Source of the DNA: Paenibacillus sp. FSL R10-2782
GTDB taxonomy: Bacteria > Bacillota > Bacilli > Paenibacillales > Paenibacillaceae
Direction of reading: 5' to 3'
Assembly: GCF_038592985.1 (NCBI RefSeq)
Contig: NZ_CP151951.1
Coordinates: forward strand, 2,099,001-2,163,000
DNA: 64,000 bases
In this document: positions 43,896 through 54,461 of the stretch, one piece after another
Position numbering within the stretch: position 1 is the first letter of the stretch
Layout: each line of letters starts with the position of its first letter
The notes under the pieces: model-generated
Database searches by the model: none
Told to the model about the DNA's origin: nothing
Seen by the model: the letters and a program-made list of their open reading frames with translations, nothing else
Program-made: the position numbers and the translations under genes

Positions 43896-44324
43896 TTAGA
43901 GCACGTTCAGCTTGACTTCAATATTGCCGCGGGTAGCGCGGGAGTAAGGACACTGTTCATGTGCGCCTTCAACCAGTTTTACCGCTGTTTCATGGTCAAC
44001 GCCTTTCACCAGTACATCAAGGTTTACTCCGATACCAAAGCCGCCATCTTCAACTTTACCGAAATTGACGGTTGCTGTTACTTCGGTACCTTCATGCTTA
44101 ATACGCTGCATGCGGGCAACCATATTCAAGGCACTGTCAAAACACGCTGAATAGCCTGCTGCGAACAATTGCTCCGGGTTCGTACCCGCGCCACCTGCAC
44201 CGCCCATTTCTTTGGGTGTATCAATATTTAAACGAAGTTCAGGAGAAGAAGACTCGACATAACCATTACGTCCTCCAACTGCTTTTACTGTTGTTTCATA
44301 CATTTTTTGTTGAATGGTCATCAT
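43896..44324 (-). CDS. ohr: Organic hydroperoxide resistance protein Ohr
   Basis: Ohr is a cytoplasmic thiol peroxidase that reduces organic and fatty-acid hydroperoxides. The 142-residue protein has the OsmC/Ohr fold with both redox cysteines, C61 in YSACFDSAL and C125 in EQCPYSRATRGN, and the N-terminal GRNGYVESSSPELRL. It is divergent from ohrR across a 147-bp spacer with an OhrR-like operator. The start ATG at 44322-44324 has GAGAGG about 14 bp upstream; a second Met lies one codon in. Confidence 0.96.
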   Translation of the reverse strand: MMTIQQKMYETTVKAVGGRNGYVESSSPELRLNIDTPKEMGGAGGAGTNPEQLFAAGYSACFDSALNMVARMQRIKHEGTEVTATVNFGKVEDGGFGIGVNLDVLVKGVDHETAVKLVEGAHEQCPYSRATRGNIEVKLNVL

Positions 44325-44360
44325 AATTCAATCACTGCCTCTCGCTCAATTTATATTTCA

Positions 44361-44375
44361 CACAATTTAATTTAT
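44361..44375. promoter_or_regulatory. Putative OhrR operator
   Basis: CACAATTTAATTTAT matches the OhrR half-site pattern TACAATT-N-AATTGTA at 10 of 14 positions, in the spacer between ohr and ohrR. A TATAAT-like hexamer for ohrR lies at 44429-44434. Confidence 0.45.
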
Positions 44376-44471
44376 CAAAATAATTATTATTTGTAAAGTA
44401 TTTTGTGCAATTAGCATGCTTTTTGTTATATAATGTGATAAAATAATGACGAAAGTAGGTGATCTGACAGG

Positions 44472-44945
44472 ATGGACAACAACAAACATAATGAAGGTAC
44501 AGCATTAAAACTTGATAATCAGTTATGTTTTGCCATATATGCGTGCTCCAGAGAGATTACGAAGCTATACCAGCCTTATCTGGAAAAGCTTGGTGTGACA
44601 TACTCACAGTATTTGGTGCTCATTGTGTTGTGGGAGCGCGAGGAATGTACAGTGAAGGAATTAGGCGAGGCGCTGTATTTGGACTCAGGCACACTGACCC
44701 CGTTATTGAAAAGATTGCAGAATGCCGGACTCATTGACCGGAAGCGTTCGACTCAGGATGAGCGCAAGGTGCTGATCTCCTTGACTCCAGAAGGGAGTAC
44801 ATTGCGGGAAAAAGCGCTATCTGTACCGGGATGTATTCAAGAAAAAACAAGCATGACCCACGATCATTTCGGTTCGCTCCTGCATCAGTTCAATGATCTG
44901 CTGGATCGGGTTCATGAAGCGAATGTGCAGGTTGAAAAATCATAA
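44472..44945 (+). CDS. ohrR: OhrR, MarR-family organic-peroxide sensor
   Basis: The 157-residue protein has the OhrR N-terminal motif LDNQLCFAIYACSREITK with the reactive cysteine C19 and the conserved tyrosines nearby. The winged helix follows (LGEALYLDSGTLTPLLKRL) with the wing DERKVLISLT. OhrR represses ohr until organic peroxide oxidises its cysteine. A second cysteine (C25) is close to the first, and another lies at CIQEK near the C-terminus, which might allow a 2-Cys mechanism. It is divergent from ohr. Confidence 0.95.
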   Translation: MDNNKHNEGTALKLDNQLCFAIYACSREITKLYQPYLEKLGVTYSQYLVLIVLWEREECTVKELGEALYLDSGTLTPLLKRLQNAGLIDRKRSTQDERKVLISLTPEGSTLREKALSVPGCIQEKTSMTHDHFGSLLHQFNDLLDRVHEANVQVEKS

Positions 44946-45026
44946 TAGGCATTTCCGGTTACTTATATGAAACTTGTTGTTATGTAGCCGCCTGTAACTG
45001 GATGTAAGAATGCCCCGATGAACTGA

Positions 45027-45079
45027 AGTACCTCTCATACGGATTTAATAAATCCCGAACATGAAGAGGTGCTTTTTTT
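45027..45079 (+). terminator. Terminator after ohrR
   Basis: AGTACCTCT (45027-45035) pairs with AGAGGTGCT (45065-45073), with one wobble, and a run of seven T follows. The 44946-45026 stretch before it shows nothing. Confidence 0.8.
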
Positions 45080-45279
45080 GTGTGTATTCTATCTAAATAA
45101 AATATCCATTAATATCCAAGCATTCGATTTTGGGAATGATAATGATATCAAAATACTGTAATTCATAACGTTAAAATATAAGGAAAGCGTTTTAAAAACA
45201 TGTTACAATGATGTAGGTTTAGTATAGATTTCCTTGTGAACCGCCCTTGTTGCAGTCATGTTGATAGGAGGATTCCAGA
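45080..45279 (+). promoter_or_regulatory. Promoter region of sucCD, with a cre-like site
   Basis: This A+T-rich 200-bp stretch has no gene. AGGAAAGCGTTTTAAA at about 45181-45196 resembles the CcpA-binding cre site but misses the flanking TG and CA, so it is a weak match. TACAAT at 45204-45209 could be a -10, but I could not find a well-spaced -35. Confidence 0.3.
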
Positions 45280-46440
45280 ATGAATATCCATGAATATCAG
45301 GGTAAAGAAGTATTGAAGCAGTACGGAGTGGCTGTACCGAACGGTAAGGTTGCCTATACGGTGGAGGAAGCCGTTGCTGCAGCAGAATCGCTTGGAAGCG
45401 CTGTTACGGTGGTAAAGGCGCAAATTCATGCTGGTGGACGTGGTAAAGCCGGCGGTGTGAAGGTGGCCAAAAGCTTGGATGAAGTGCGCACTTATGCTTC
45501 AGAAATTTTGGGTAAGGTGCTGGTGACACATCAGACCGGGCCTGAAGGCAAAGAGGTTAAACGCCTTTTGGTAGAGGAAGGCTGCGATATTCGTAAAGAG
45601 TATTACGTTGGTGTTGTCGTGGATCGTGCGACCGGACGTGTCGTGATCATGGCCTCGGAAGAAGGCGGTACGGAAATCGAAGAGGTAGCTGCGGCTACTC
45701 CGGAGAAAATTTTTAAAGCGGTTGTTGATCCGGCGATTGGGCTTCAGGTATATCAGGCGCGCAAGCTGGCGTATGACATTAACATCCCGAATGAGTTGGT
45801 AAACAAGGCGGTTAAGTTCATGCAGGCGCTCTATGAAGCTTTTGTGGACAAGGATTGTTCGATTGCAGAGATCAATCCGTTAGTCGTCACAGGTGACGGG
45901 AATGTGCTGGCGTTGGATGCCAAACTGAATTTTGACTCTAATGCGCTGTTCCGTCATAAGGATATTTTGGAGCTGCGTGACCTGGACGAAGAGGACGAGA
46001 AAGAAATCGAAGCTTCCAAATACGATTTGAGCTACATCGCATTGGACGGAAATATTGGGTGTATGGTCAACGGCGCAGGTCTTGCAATGGCGACGATGGA
46101 CATTATCAAATATTACGGTGGCGATCCGGCCAACTTCCTGGACGTAGGGGGCGGTGCGACGACAGAAAAGGTAACCGAAGCGTTCAAAATCATTTTGTCC
46201 GATCCGAAGGTAAAGGGCATTTTTGTGAACATTTTCGGCGGAATTATGCAGTGTGACATCATTGCGAACGGTGTGGTGGAGGCTGCCAAGCAATTGGGGC
46301 TGACACGTCCGCTTGTTGTCCGTCTCGAAGGTACGAATGTCGAGTTGGGTAAACAGATTTTGGCAGAATCTGGTTTGAACATCGTGGCGGCTGATTCCAT
46401 GGCGGACGGTGCCCAGAAAATCGTCGAACTTGTTCAATAG
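45280..46440 (+). CDS. sucC: Succinyl-CoA synthetase beta subunit (ADP-forming)
   Basis: SucC with SucD makes ATP from succinyl-CoA in the TCA cycle. The 386-residue protein has the N-terminal ATP-grasp domain ([33 protein letters not shown]) and a C-terminal CoA-ligase domain ([30 protein letters not shown]). ATAGGAGGATT precedes the ATG. sucD follows after 49 bp. Confidence 0.98.
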   Translation: MNIHEYQGKEVLKQYGVAVPNGKVAYTVEEAVAAAESLGSAVTVVKAQIHAGGRGKAGGVKVAKSLDEVRTYASEILGKVLVTHQTGPEGKEVKRLLVEEGCDIRKEYYVGVVVDRATGRVVIMASEEGGTEIEEVAAATPEKIFKAVVDPAIGLQVYQARKLAYDINIPNELVNKAVKFMQALYEAFVDKDCSIAEINPLVVTGDGNVLALDAKLNFDSNALFRHKDILELRDLDEEDEKEIEASKYDLSYIALDGNIGCMVNGAGLAMATMDIIKYYGGDPANFLDVGGGATTEKVTEAFKIILSDPKVKGIFVNIFGGIMQCDIIANGVVEAAKQLGLTRPLVVRLEGTNVELGKQILAESGLNIVAADSMADGAQKIVELVQ

Positions 46441-46489
46441 CCTGTTTGCATTCCGATATGCCGAATAAACGATAGGGGATGTGAAGATC

Positions 46490-47419
46490 GTGAGTATTTT
46501 GGTCGATAAGCATACAAAGGTGATTACACAGGGGATTACGGGAAAAACGGCGTTATTCCACGCCAAGGGTGCGCTTGATTATGGCACACAGATGGTAGGA
46601 GGCACCTCACCAGGCAAGGGCGGCACCGAGGTGGAAATTACGTTGGAGAACGGACAGCAGGTCAAGCTGCCTGTGTTTAATACAGTCAGCGAAGCGAAGG
46701 CTGCTACAGGCGCGACAGCAAGTGTTATTTATGTACCGCCTGCTTTTGCTGCGGATTCCATTTTGGAGGCTGTGGATGCAGAGTTAGACCTCGTTATTTG
46801 TATAACCGAGGGCATTCCGGTGCTTGATATGATCAAGGTCAAACGATTTATGGAAGGTAAAAAGACCGTTCTGATCGGCCCTAACTGTCCAGGCGTAATT
46901 ACACCTGGAGAGTGTAAAATTGGCATCATGCCGGGTTACATTCATCTGCCGGGCCATGTAGGCGTTGTGTCACGTAGTGGCACGCTGACCTATGAAGCGG
47001 TGCATCAGCTGACCACTCGTGGCATTGGACAATCCTCTGCGGTAGGTATCGGTGGGGACCCGGTTAAAGGATCGGAATTTATTGATATTTTGCAGCGCTT
47101 CAATGAAGATCCTAACACGCATGCTGTCATTCTGATCGGAGAAATCGGCGGTACAGCCGAGGAGGAAGCTGCCGAGTGGATTCGCGACAATATGAAGAAA
47201 CCGGTGGTCGGTTTTATCGGCGGTGTGACTGCGCCTCCAGGCAAACGAATGGGGCATGCGGGCGCCATCATTTCCGGTGGAAAAGGAACTGCCAAGGAGA
47301 AAATCGCTACGCTTGAAGCCTGTGGTATCAAGGTGGCACCAACGCCTTCCGAGATGGGCTCGACGCTGGTCAGTGTGCTGGAAGCACGTGGTATTTTGAA
47401 TTTATGTACGACACATTAA
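46490..47419 (+). CDS. sucD: Succinyl-CoA synthetase alpha subunit
   Basis: SucD binds CoA through its N-terminal Rossmann fold and carries the phosphohistidine. The N-terminal [14 protein letters not shown], the GGTSPGKGG loop and the active His in [17 protein letters not shown] are intact. I start at GTG 46490 (SILVDKHTK), which aligns with known SucD starts and has AGGGGATG upstream; GTG 46481 overlaps that site. A terminator follows. Confidence 0.97.
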   Translation: MSILVDKHTKVITQGITGKTALFHAKGALDYGTQMVGGTSPGKGGTEVEITLENGQQVKLPVFNTVSEAKAATGATASVIYVPPAFAADSILEAVDAELDLVICITEGIPVLDMIKVKRFMEGKKTVLIGPNCPGVITPGECKIGIMPGYIHLPGHVGVVSRSGTLTYEAVHQLTTRGIGQSSAVGIGGDPVKGSEFIDILQRFNEDPNTHAVILIGEIGGTAEEEAAEWIRDNMKKPVVGFIGGVTAPPGKRMGHAGAIISGGKGTAKEKIATLEACGIKVAPTPSEMGSTLVSVLEARGILNLCTTH

Positions 47420-47499
47420 ATCGTGTTTCTTCATTAATATACAAGCAGTAAAATAGCATCGAAATTTGCCGCTTGCTAGTGTATAATGAAAGAAAGGTA

Positions 47500-47549
47500 A
47501 GCAACCTTTTTGTCTTCTTAAACAGGGGATAAAAAGGTTGCTTTTTTTT
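47500..47549 (+). terminator. Terminator after sucD
   Basis: AGCAACCTTTTT pairs with AAAAAGGTTGCT across a 19-base loop and is followed by eight T. Confidence 0.9.
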
Positions 47550-47648
47550 GCGTTGAGACAGGCTTATCGGGGAAACGCTTGCAAAATAATACGTTGTGCC
47601 ACAAAATAAGGGAGGGTTCACTCTTCCCGTGAATGGGGGAACCGCAGT

Positions 47649-48767
47649 TTGGAAGAAAGATGGCTTTTGCTGGGTTTGCATGAATTAGAGGGTATCGGTA
47701 GAAAAACAATTCAGCGTATTTGGTCGAGTGACTATCGGCTGCATGAACTGCTGCATTTTAGCGAGCAGAATTGGGTTGAAGTAGGATTAAATCCCACCCA
47801 GGCCCGTATGGCAGCACAGCGTTACGATGAAGATTGGATACATGAAATATGTCAGCGCGTTCGATCTGGCGATATCGGAGTGATTACTTATGTGGATGAG
47901 GATTACCCCCTATTAATGAAGGAAACGGTCGACGCGCCTTGGGTATTGTATACGAAAGGGGACGTTTCACTTTTGCATACATGCTCTGTAGCTATGGTGG
48001 GGACCCGAATTCCTACGGCTTATGGACGCAGAGCGGCCGAGATGCTGACAGAAGGATTGTGTGATGCGGGCATTACAGTGGTCAGTGGATTGGCGAGAGG
48101 GATCGACAGTATATGCCACGAAGCCGCCCTGCGCCGGGGAGGAAATACGATAGGGGTTCTTGGCACGGCGATTGATCAAATTTACCCGCCCCAAAATGCA
48201 TCTTTATTTGCAGAAATGGCGAGCAAAGGCTTGATTGTATCGGAATATCCACCAGGTACCAGATCGCATCCGGGAATGTTTCCGCAGCGTAACCGGATCA
48301 TTGCTGGTCTGACACAGGGAACCGTTGTGGTGGAAGCAGATGTAAGAAGCGGTTCCCTAATTACAGCCGATGCTGCGTTGGAGGCGGATCGAGATGTGTT
48401 CGCCGTTCCGGGGCCGATTACATCACCGAAGAGTAGAGGTACGTTAAGCCTGATTAAGCAAGGGGCTAAAACGGTCACCGAAGCTTCGGATATTGTAGAG
48501 GAGTACGTAGCCGATTTGCGTATAAGGGATGTTTCTTCATACAATAGAGAGCAGGGTCTGGATGTGAATGGGGTCTCCAAAGCACCAGCGAGTGAGACAC
48601 CCGAGGAAAAGCGTGTCGTGCTTTTGCTGGAGCAAGGAACCATGACACTGGATGAACTGCTTGAAGCAACTGCATGGGATTTTGGACTTTTACACTCAGT
48701 TCTGTTATCGTTAATCATAAAAAAAAGGATCGCCCAGCTTACGGGTACAAAATACAAACTTATTTAA
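47649..48767 (+). CDS. dprA: DNA processing protein DprA
   Basis: DprA loads RecA on incoming single-stranded DNA during transformation. The 372-residue protein has an N-terminal helical domain, the Rossmann DprA core (VAMVGTRIPTAYGRRAAE, VVSGLARGIDSICHEAAL, NRIIAGLTQGTVVVEA, GSLITADAALEADRDVFA) and a C-terminal winged helix (LLEATAWDFGLLHSVLLSL). The start is TTG at 47649 with GGGGGAACC upstream. Together with comM it shows that transformation-related recombination genes are retained. Confidence 0.96.
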   Translation: MEERWLLLGLHELEGIGRKTIQRIWSSDYRLHELLHFSEQNWVEVGLNPTQARMAAQRYDEDWIHEICQRVRSGDIGVITYVDEDYPLLMKETVDAPWVLYTKGDVSLLHTCSVAMVGTRIPTAYGRRAAEMLTEGLCDAGITVVSGLARGIDSICHEAALRRGGNTIGVLGTAIDQIYPPQNASLFAEMASKGLIVSEYPPGTRSHPGMFPQRNRIIAGLTQGTVVVEADVRSGSLITADAALEADRDVFAVPGPITSPKSRGTLSLIKQGAKTVTEASDIVEEYVADLRIRDVSSYNREQGLDVNGVSKAPASETPEEKRVVLLLEQGTMTLDELLEATAWDFGLLHSVLLSLIIKKRIAQLTGTKYKLI

Positions 48768-48877
48768 TAGTTAATTTTGCAAATCCTTAATGTAGTAATT
48801 GTACAAATTCAGTATTAAACAACCGGGGATGGGAGTTTTGATATTTATCCGCACAGCGGATTCCTGTTCCCTCCCTT

Positions 48878-48945
48878 CTTCCTGAAATGTGTTGACTTTA
48901 TAGCTCGGAGCGTCTTCGCGCTATAACTCACCACATTTCAGGAAG
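48878..48945. repeat. 68-bp long hairpin before topA
   Basis: CTTCCTGAAATGTG (48878-48891) pairs with CCACATTTCAGGAAG (48931-48945), and the inside continues with TTATAGC against GCTATAA. No T-run follows. It ends 39 bp before topA, so it would lie in the 5' leader if transcription starts upstream. Confidence 0.6.
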
Positions 48946-48984
48946 TCTATCCTAGTTGTACGTAATTGAGAGGAGGAAGAGCCT

Positions 48985-51087
48985 ATGGCGGATTCACTCG
49001 TCATCGTGGAATCGCCTTCCAAGGCGAAGACGATCGGCAAATACTTGGGCAGCAAATATATCGTCAAGGCTTCCATGGGTCATATCAGGGATTTGCCAAA
49101 GAGTCAGATCGGCGTAGAGGTCGAAAATGATTTTAATCCCAAATACATTACCATTCGAGGTAAAGGCTCGATTTTGAAAGAATTAAAGGATGCCAGAAAA
49201 AAAGTGAAAAAAGTATATCTGGCGGCTGACCCGGATCGCGAAGGCGAAGCTATCGCTTGGCATTTGGCGCATGCGCTGGATCTGGACGATACAGCAGACT
49301 GCCGCGTTGTATTTAATGAGATCACAAAGCAGGCCGTCAAGGATGCATTTAAAACACCGCGCAAAATCAATATGGATTTAGTCAATGCCCAGCAAGCACG
49401 GCGGATTCTTGATCGGCTTGTCGGCTACAAAATCAGTCCATTACTTTGGAAAAAGGTAAAGAAGGGCTTGTCCGCAGGGCGCGTGCAGTCGGTTGCCGTG
49501 AAAATTATCCTGGACCGTGAAAACGAGATTAATGAGTTTGTACCGGAAGAGTATTGGACAATCACAGCTAAACTGGCGATTAAGGACAGTACCTTTGAGG
49601 CGAAATTCCATCAGCTTCGTGGCGAAAAGAAAGAGCTCTCCAGCGAAGCGGATGTACAAGAAGTGCTGGAGGCTATCGGCAAGTCGTCTTATAAGGTTCG
49701 TGATGTGAAAGAGAAAGAGCGTTTGCGCAATCCTTCTCCACCATTCACGACTAGCTCCTTGCAGCAAGAGGCGGCTCGGAAACTTAACTTCCGTGCATCC
49801 AAAACGATGTCCGTGGCCCAGCAGTTGTATGAGGGTGTGGACTTGGGCAAAGAAGGAACCGTGGGTCTGATTACGTATATGCGTACGGATTCCACACGAA
49901 TAGCCGTTTCGGCCCAAGAGGAAGCGAAGGAATTCATTATTCAGAAATATGGCGAAGCTTTTGTACCTGAAAGTCCTCGTCAATATTCCAAAAAAGCGGC
50001 CAACGCCCAGGATGCGCATGAAGCGATTCGTCCAACCTCCGCGTTGCGTGACCCGGAAACGGTTAAGCCGTTTATGAGCCGGGATCAGTTCCGTTTGTAC
50101 AAACTGGTATGGGAGCGTTTTATGGCCAGCCAGATGGCTTCCGCTATTATGGATACCTTGTCTGTTGATATTGAAGCGGGTGAGACTATATTCCGGGCAG
50201 CCGGCTCGAAGGTTCGTTTTCCAGGCTTCATGAAAGTGTATGTGGAGGGGAATGACGATGGCAAAACCGAAGAAGATAAGCTGCTGCCGCCGCTTAAACC
50301 GGGCGACAAGCTGAAAAAGGAATCGGTTGAGCCGAAGCAGCATTTCACGCAACCGCCTCCCCGTTATACAGAGGCACGACTGGTGAAAACGCTGGAGGAA
50401 CTGGGTATCGGGCGTCCGAGTACGTATGCACCGACACTGGAAACTATTCAGAAGCGTGGCTATGTCGCCATTGAAGAGAAGAAGTTTTTCCCTACCGAGC
50501 TGGGAGAACTGGTCATCGAGCAGATGGAGGAATTCTTTCCTGAGATTCTGAACGTAGAATTCACGGCCAATATGGAGGGTGATCTTGACCACGTAGAAGA
50601 AGGCGAAGGAGACTGGGTCAAGGTCTTGAGTGACTTTTACGAGTCGTTTGAGAAGCGTCTGGAAGTGGCAGAGGAAGAAATGAAGGAAATTGAGATAAAG
50701 GATGAAGAATCCGATGTCATTTGTGACAAATGTGGCAGCCCGATGGTGTATAAGCTTGGCCGCTTTGGTAAATTTCTGGCCTGCTCGGCATTCCCGGATT
50801 GCCGTAATACGAAGCCGATTGTCAAGGATATCGGAATCAATTGTCCTACGTGTGGTGAGGGCCATGTGGTGGAACGGCGGAGTAAAAAAGGACGTATCTT
50901 TTATGGATGTGACCGTTATCCTGAATGCGATTTTGTATCCTGGGATAAACCCTCCATTAAGCCTTGCCCAAGCTGTAGTGGCCTAATGGTCGAAAAACGT
51001 ACCAAACAGGGAACGAAGCTCAACTGTACTGTCTGCGATCACAGTGAAATGCTGGAAGAGAGCGACGAGGGTGTAGAGACTTCATAA
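48985..51087 (+). CDS. topA: DNA topoisomerase I
   Basis: TopA relaxes negative supercoils. The 700-residue protein has an N-terminal TOPRIM domain with DPDRE at residues 82-86 and the catalytic Y298 in [12 protein letters not shown]. Three C-terminal zinc-ribbon repeats (CDKC, CPTC, CPSC with their partner cysteines) start near residue 572. GAGAGGAGGAAG precedes the ATG. A long hairpin lies in the upstream region. Confidence 0.98.
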   Translation: MADSLVIVESPSKAKTIGKYLGSKYIVKASMGHIRDLPKSQIGVEVENDFNPKYITIRGKGSILKELKDARKKVKKVYLAADPDREGEAIAWHLAHALDLDDTADCRVVFNEITKQAVKDAFKTPRKINMDLVNAQQARRILDRLVGYKISPLLWKKVKKGLSAGRVQSVAVKIILDRENEINEFVPEEYWTITAKLAIKDSTFEAKFHQLRGEKKELSSEADVQEVLEAIGKSSYKVRDVKEKERLRNPSPPFTTSSLQQEAARKLNFRASKTMSVAQQLYEGVDLGKEGTVGLITYMRTDSTRIAVSAQEEAKEFIIQKYGEAFVPESPRQYSKKAANAQDAHEAIRPTSALRDPETVKPFMSRDQFRLYKLVWERFMASQMASAIMDTLSVDIEAGETIFRAAGSKVRFPGFMKVYVEGNDDGKTEEDKLLPPLKPGDKLKKESVEPKQHFTQPPPRYTEARLVKTLEELGIGRPSTYAPTLETIQKRGYVAIEEKKFFPTELGELVIEQMEEFFPEILNVEFTANMEGDLDHVEEGEGDWVKVLSDFYESFEKRLEVAEEEMKEIEIKDEESDVICDKCGSPMVYKLGRFGKFLACSAFPDCRNTKPIVKDIGINCPTCGEGHVVERRSKKGRIFYGCDRYPECDFVSWDKPSIKPCPSCSGLMVEKRTKQGTKLNCTVCDHSEMLEESDEGVETS

Positions 51088-51114
51088 GAACAACAATAGC
51101 AGGGGGATTTAAAC

Positions 51115-52455
51115 GTGAGTGAACTACAAAAGGTAACAGTCATCGGAGCAGGTTTGGCGGGCAGCGAAGCTGCCTGGCAGATCGCAAGCCGTGGTGTGCC
51201 TGTCCAGCTATATGAAATGAGACCGGTTGTTAAGACACCGGCGCATCATACAGATAAATTTGCCGAGCTGGTGTGCAGCAATTCTTTACGGGCAAATGGT
51301 TTGACCAACGCGGTAGGTGTGCTTAAAGAAGAAATGAGGATATTAAACTCCTTGATTTTGAATGCCGCAGATCGTCATGCTGTTCCGGCAGGTGGTGCGC
51401 TGGCGGTGGATCGTGATGGATTTTCCGGACATATTACAGATACCCTTCATCAACATCCGCTTATTGAGGTGGTCAATGAGGAGCTTCAGGAAATTCCCCA
51501 GGATGGGATTGTGGTCATTGCTACCGGGCCTTTAACTTCTCCGGCTTTGTCGGAGCAGATTAAATCGCTGATGGGAGAAGAGTATTTTTACTTTTACGAT
51601 GCAGCGGCCCCGATTGTGGAGAAGGACTCTATCGACATGAGTAAGGTTTATCTGGCTTCCCGCTACGATAAGGGAGAAGCAGCCTACTTGAACTGTCCGA
51701 TGAATGAAGCGGAATTTGATGCTTTTTATGAGGCGCTGATTACGGCTGAAGTGGCACAAGTTAAGGAATTCGAAAAAGAAATATATTTCGAAGGCTGTAT
51801 GCCCATTGAAGTGATGATGCAACGCGGTAAGCAGACGGCATTGTTTGGGCCGATGAAACCAGTCGGTCTGGTGAACCCGCATACAGGAGAGCTGCCATAT
51901 GCTGTTGTGCAGCTTCGTCAGGATAATGCGGCGGGTACACTGTACAATCTGGTTGGCTTCCAGACTCATTTGAAATGGGGAGAGCAAAAGCGCGTATTTT
52001 CCATGATACCGGGCCTGGAGAATGCAGAGTTTGTGCGTTATGGTGTAATGCATCGCAACACCTTTATTAATTCCCCACAGCAGCTTCATCCGACCTACCA
52101 GTTCAAAGGCAGAAGTAATCTGTTCTTTGCCGGACAAATGACTGGAGTAGAAGGGTACGTAGAATCTGCGGCCTCGGGTTTGCTGGCGGGGATGAATGCA
52201 GCCCGTGCGGCGCGTGGACAAGAAATGTTTGTATTCCCTGCGGAAACGACACTGGGCAGTATGGCCCGTTACATCACAACCGCTGATTTCAAGCATTTTC
52301 AGCCGATGAATGCAAATTTCGGTCTGCTGCCAAAGCTGGAGACACGCATCCGCAACAAGAAGGAAAAGAACGAAGCGCTTGCTAACCGTGCGCTGGAAAG
52401 CTTGCGGGGTTATATCAACGAAGCGGCAGTTATGTCAGAGGAAGTACAGACATAA
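51115..52455 (+). CDS. trmFO: Folate/FAD-dependent tRNA (uracil54-C5)-methyltransferase
   Basis: TrmFO (Gid) methylates U54 of tRNA using methylenetetrahydrofolate. The FAD-binding motif [18 protein letters not shown] is at residues 7-24, and [19 protein letters not shown] and [18 protein letters not shown] are family signatures with the key cysteine. Length (446) is normal. The start is GTG at 51115 behind CAGGGGGAT. The next gene is hslV after 26 bp; the xerC/codV gene found here in Bacillus is missing. Confidence 0.96.
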   Translation: MSELQKVTVIGAGLAGSEAAWQIASRGVPVQLYEMRPVVKTPAHHTDKFAELVCSNSLRANGLTNAVGVLKEEMRILNSLILNAADRHAVPAGGALAVDRDGFSGHITDTLHQHPLIEVVNEELQEIPQDGIVVIATGPLTSPALSEQIKSLMGEEYFYFYDAAAPIVEKDSIDMSKVYLASRYDKGEAAYLNCPMNEAEFDAFYEALITAEVAQVKEFEKEIYFEGCMPIEVMMQRGKQTALFGPMKPVGLVNPHTGELPYAVVQLRQDNAAGTLYNLVGFQTHLKWGEQKRVFSMIPGLENAEFVRYGVMHRNTFINSPQQLHPTYQFKGRSNLFFAGQMTGVEGYVESAASGLLAGMNAARAARGQEMFVFPAETTLGSMARYITTADFKHFQPMNANFGLLPKLETRIRNKKEKNEALANRALESLRGYINEAAVMSEEVQT

Positions 52456-52481
52456 GGATGAAGGAAAAGGAGGAGCGCGTT

Positions 52482-53024
52482 ATGGATATGTCCTTTCATG
52501 CTACCACCATCTGTGCTGTACGCCACAATGGCAAAGGAGCTATTGCCGGTGATGGTCAGGTAACGTTCGGTAACAGTGTCGTCATGAAGCAGACGGCGAA
52601 AAAAGTACGCAGATTATACCGTGGTCAGGTAGTCGCAGGTTTTGCTGGTTCAGTGGCGGATGCCATCACATTGTTTGAAAAGTTTGAAAACAAGCTGGAG
52701 GAACATCATGGCAATCTTCAGCGGGCTGCGGTGGAACTGGCTAAGGACTGGCGGCAGGACCGTATCCTGCGTAAGCTGGAGGCTTTGATGATTGTTATGG
52801 ATCAATCCGGAATGCTACTCATTTCCGGGGGCGGTGAAATTATCGAGCCGGACGATGATGTGCTTGCGATCGGCTCAGGCGGCAATTTTGCATTGGCGGC
52901 GGCGCGCGCATTCAAGCGTCATGGCTCCGGTATGGAGGCAAAGGATATGGCCAGGGAAGCGCTGGAGGTTGCCTCGGAAATATGCGTTTATACGAACAAT
53001 CAGATTATCGTGGAAGAACTGTAA
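52482..53024 (+). CDS. hslV: ATP-dependent protease subunit HslV (ClpQ)
   Basis: HslV is the peptidase ring of the HslVU protease. The 180-residue protein contains [29 protein letters not shown] and [18 protein letters not shown], all typical. In Bacillus the nucleophile is a serine at position 2 ahead of the Thr used in Escherichia coli. Here AAGGAGGAG fits an ATG at 52482 (M-D-M-S-F-H), whereas the ATG at 52488 would place Ser next to the start. The true N-terminus is therefore uncertain. hslU follows in the same operon. Confidence 0.95.
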   Translation: MDMSFHATTICAVRHNGKGAIAGDGQVTFGNSVVMKQTAKKVRRLYRGQVVAGFAGSVADAITLFEKFENKLEEHHGNLQRAAVELAKDWRQDRILRKLEALMIVMDQSGMLLISGGGEIIEPDDDVLAIGSGGNFALAAARAFKRHGSGMEAKDMAREALEVASEICVYTNNQIIVEEL

Positions 53025-53060
53025 ATCGGCTCTGAGTATTCAAGGGTGGAGGAGTGCAAA

Positions 53061-54461
53061 ATGAATAATCAATCGTTGACGCCCAGACAAGTTGTATCCG
53101 AGCTGGATAAATATATTGTCGGACAGAAGCAGGCTAAAAAATCCGTTGCCGTTGCCTTACGCAACCGCTATCGGCGCAGCAAGCTGCCGGATGATATCCG
53201 GGATGAAATTGTGCCCAAAAATATTCTGATGATCGGTCCAACGGGCGTGGGTAAAACCGAAATTGCACGCAGACTGGCCCGGCTCGTGGGAGCTCCTTTT
53301 GTTAAGGTAGAGGCGACTAAGTTCACAGAAGTGGGTTATGTTGGCCGGGATGTAGAATCCATGGTGCGTGACTTGATGGAAATTTCGATTCGCATCGTTA
53401 AAGCGGAGCGGACGGAGAATGTGAAGGACAAAGCCGAGGATATGGCGAATGAACGGATTGTCAGTATTCTTGTACCTGCGGAGAAATCAAATAAATCCCA
53501 ACGCAACCCTTTTGAAATGCTGTTTGGCAATAACACCGGGAATTCGGTAGAGGAAGAACCCCCGCAACAGGACACATCCTTGGCAGAGAAACGGCGTAAG
53601 GCTAAATTCGATCTATTGTCCGGCAAGCTTGAGGATGAAGTTATTGAGATTGATGTGGAGGATACCGCACCCAATATGCTGGATATGTTTGCTGGGCAGG
53701 GAAATGAGCAAATGGGTATGAATATGCAGGAAATGTTCGGAAGCTTTCTGCCAAAGCGGACCAAAAAGCGCAAGTTGCCGGTGAAGGAGGCCCGCAAGGT
53801 GCTCATTCAGGATGAGGCTGCCAAGCTGATCGACATGGATGATGTCATTCAGGAGTCGGTGAAACGTGCTGAACAATCCGGTATCATTTTTATTGATGAA
53901 ATCGACAAGATTGCCAGTCAGGGCAAGGGCAGTGGTCCTGATGTATCTAGAGAAGGTGTCCAGCGCGATATTTTGCCTATTGTCGAGGGTTCTACCATTA
54001 TGACTAAATACGGCCCGGTAAGGACAGATTATATTCTTTTTATCGCCGCTGGAGCTTTTCATGTTGCCAAGCCTTCTGATCTGATCCCTGAGCTGCAGGG
54101 ACGTTTTCCAATCCGTGTTGAACTGAGCAGCCTCACATTGGATGAATTTGTGTCTATACTGACAGAGCCTAAAAATGCGCTGACCAAGCAATACACGGAT
54201 TTGCTTCGTACCGAAGAGATTGAAGTGGAATTTTCGGCGGAAGCCATTCGCGAAATTGCCAGCATTGCCGAGTCAGTAAACCGGAACACGGAAAACATCG
54301 GTGCGCGCCGCTTGCATACCATTTTGGAAAAGTTGTTGGAGGATTTGTCCTTCGAGGCTCCAGAGCTTACTTTGGACCGCATGCTCATTACCCCGGAATA
54401 TGTTCGGGAGAAGCTGGGTGATATTGCCCAAAACAGGGACCTTAGTCAGTATATTTTATGA
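53061..54461 (+). CDS. hslU: HslU (ClpY) unfoldase ATPase
   Basis: HslU unfolds substrates for HslV. The 466-residue AAA+ protein has Walker A GPTGVGKT at residues 59-66 and an inserted I domain about residues 110-240. Walker B is FIDEIDKIA. The sensor-2 region carries [17 protein letters not shown], followed by the C-terminal tail DLSQYIL that inserts into HslV. GGTGGAGGAGTG precedes the ATG at 53061. In Bacillus codY would follow; here it does not. Confidence 0.97.
   Translation: MNNQSLTPRQVVSELDKYIVGQKQAKKSVAVALRNRYRRSKLPDDIRDEIVPKNILMIGPTGVGKTEIARRLARLVGAPFVKVEATKFTEVGYVGRDVESMVRDLMEISIRIVKAERTENVKDKAEDMANERIVSILVPAEKSNKSQRNPFEMLFGNNTGNSVEEEPPQQDTSLAEKRRKAKFDLLSGKLEDEVIEIDVEDTAPNMLDMFAGQGNEQMGMNMQEMFGSFLPKRTKKRKLPVKEARKVLIQDEAAKLIDMDDVIQESVKRAEQSGIIFIDEIDKIASQGKGSGPDVSREGVQRDILPIVEGSTIMTKYGPVRTDYILFIAAGAFHVAKPSDLIPELQGRFPIRVELSSLTLDEFVSILTEPKNALTKQYTDLLRTEEIEVEFSAEAIREIASIAESVNRNTENIGARRLHTILEKLLEDLSFEAPELTLDRMLITPEYVREKLGDIAQNRDLSQYIL

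Noticed and set aside
45128..45150. Possible Fur box before sucC (GATAATGATATCA)
   Set aside because: Only the left half fits the 7-1-7 pattern; the right half is out of register.
49441..50865. Long leftward open frame (474 codons) inside topA
   Set aside because: It is fully antisense to the well-supported topA frame and its product is rich in Arg, His and Phe, typical of a shadow frame.
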